Part shown: positions 6,425-6,784 of the stretch, piece after piece
Layout of the letters: each line of letters starts with the position of its first letter
Position numbering within the stretch: position 1 is the first letter of the stretch
Assembly: GCA_016214445.1 (NCBI GenBank)
Contig: JACROM010000117.1
Span: forward strand, 1 to 6,784
Source of the DNA: Microcaldota archaeon
GTDB taxonomy: Archaea; Micrarchaeota; Micrarchaeia; Norongarragalinales; Norongarragalinaceae
Length of the DNA stretch: 6,784 nucleotides
Reading direction: 5' to 3'
Notes under the pieces: generated by a model
What the model saw: the letters and a program-made list of their open reading frames with translations, nothing else
Database searches by the model: none
What the model was told of the DNA's origin: nothing
Made by a program: the position numbers and the translations under genes

Positions 6425-6430
6425 CTTCCT
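6425..6430 (-). promoter_or_regulatory. Shine-Dalgarno of the aspartic protease gene
   Basis: On the minus strand AGGAAG lies 8 bases before the ATG at 6416 and overlaps the TAG stop of the preceding gene (6431-6429). This points to translational coupling within the operon and supports the ATG at 6416 as the true start. Confidence 0.6.
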
Positions 6431-6695
6431 ACATCAGTACCGTGACATTTCTCGGTATTACGAATTCTATAACCGCCTGCGATATGTCAACGCCGTTTCG
6501 TTCCGCACGTTGCAGCAAATTATCGTAATCGCTATCCGCCAAAACGACTTTCCTATTTTTCACCAAAACATATTTCTCCAAATAGTCCTTCCTCAGAGAA
6601 TCAATGTTTTCCAACGCCCACTTCTTGTCGCGCGTAAACTCATCCATTGTTTGGAGGATCTGCCTTGATTCTTCCGCGCTTTTTCTCGTTTCCAT
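6429..6695 (-). CDS. DUF5678-like small protein paired with the aspartic protease
   Basis: An 88-residue acidic/basic mixed protein without membrane segments. From about residue 26 it reads WALENIDSLRKDYLEKYVLV, then KNRKVVLADSDYDNLLQRAE and a VEFV-like strand near the end (AVIEFVIP). This layout (a W followed by a helix, a YVxV strand, a V-ADSDYD turn, a helix, a terminal strand) is that of DUF5678, a small domain often encoded beside retropepsin-like proteases in archaea and bacteria. The first plausible start is ATG at 6695; a TTG one codon earlier is possible but unnecessary. A TATA-like box lies 24-32 nt upstream with no Shine-Dalgarno between, suggesting leaderless translation. The role is unknown: a partner, substrate or regulator of the protease, perhaps a toxin-antitoxin-like pair, is inference. 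The family call is by remembered pattern only. Confidence 0.75.
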   Translation of the reverse strand: METRKSAEESRQILQTMDEFTRDKKWALENIDSLRKDYLEKYVLVKNRKVVLADSDYDNLLQRAERNGVDISQAVIEFVIPRNVTVLM

Positions 6696-6718
6696 CAAGT
6701 AAAAATGGCATCTTGCAG

Positions 6719-6727
6719 TTTATAATT
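6719..6727 (-). promoter_or_regulatory. Probable TATA box for the DUF5678/protease operon
   Basis: The minus strand reads AATTATAAA here, centred about 28 nt before the ATG at 6695, the spacing expected for an archaeal promoter with transcription starting at or next to the start codon. No Shine-Dalgarno precedes that ATG, in contrast to the second gene of the operon, which has one. This is the usual archaeal pattern of a leaderless first gene and SD-led internal genes. Confidence 0.5.
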
Positions 6728-6753
6728 CTTGGGGGCAAATTTTTTATCACAAG

Positions 6754-6784
6754 TCAGTCCTCCACAACAAACTCTACTTTTTTC
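6754..6784 (-). CDS. Possible C-terminal end of a further minus-strand gene
   Basis: Reading leftward from the edge, one frame gives KKVEFVVED and a TGA at 6756-6754. The alternating hydrophobic/charged residues are typical of a protein's last beta strand, and the stop lies just before the promoter of the next operon. Only nine codons are visible; another frame stays open longer but is cysteine-rich and unconvincing. No function can be assigned. Confidence 0.3.
   Translation of the reverse strand, partial: KKVEFVVED

Noticed and set aside
6696..6698. TTG as start of the DUF5678-like gene
   Set aside because: The ATG one codon later is the better start and fits the TATA spacing equally well.

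Overview
The window is archaeal. Its main gene encodes the large subunit (DP2) of the archaea-specific family D DNA polymerase. Gene starts look archaeal too: an ATGA stop/start overlap at the 5' end, and two genes whose TATA-like boxes lie about 25-30 nt ahead of the ATG with no Shine-Dalgarno, which suggests leaderless transcripts. The DP2 extein is about 60% GC in the 60-base lines I counted, while the intein is about 35-45% and the downstream genes about 33-50%. The lineage cannot be fixed from this window; a small-genome or uncultivated archaeon is possible but is only a guess.

Layout. Positions 1-117 hold the C-terminal 38 codons of an unidentified gene whose TGA overlaps the ATG of polC. 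Positions 114-4970 are polC: 1618 codons, made of a 1105-residue extein and a 513-residue intein (2688-4226). The intein carries a two-motif LAGLIDADG homing endonuclease and sits directly before the catalytic Cys-Asp-Gly-Asp motif of the polymerase. A 71-base gap with a promoter-like TATA box leads to a 266-codon gene (5042-5842) with weak resemblance to the TraB/PrgY/Tiki superfamily. Next come about 95 non-coding bases with two strong adjacent hairpins (5867-5891 and 5905-5933). Right after them, at 5937-5984, is a second copy of the last 15 codons plus stop of polC: identical in protein, only about 71% identical in DNA. On the minus strand, running into that copy, is a two-gene operon: a DUF5678-like small protein (6695-6429) followed by a retropepsin-like aspartic protease (6416-5967). 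The right edge may hold the last codons of another minus-strand gene.

Two points stand out. First, the intein ends in Ile-Arg instead of the usual His-Asn (or His-Gln in the Pyrococcus intein at the same site), although the host gene is normally essential and the intein interrupts its active site. Second, the duplicated polC tail begins with a 12-bp identical core followed by purely synonymous divergence. This is the pattern expected when a mobile DNA integrates into the 3' end of a gene and supplies a replacement end, as lambdoid elements do at icd. On that reading, about 1014 bp (4926-5939) form a tiny integrated cassette carrying one cargo gene and two hairpins but no recombinase. Replacement of a resident polC by a foreign allele is the main alternative.
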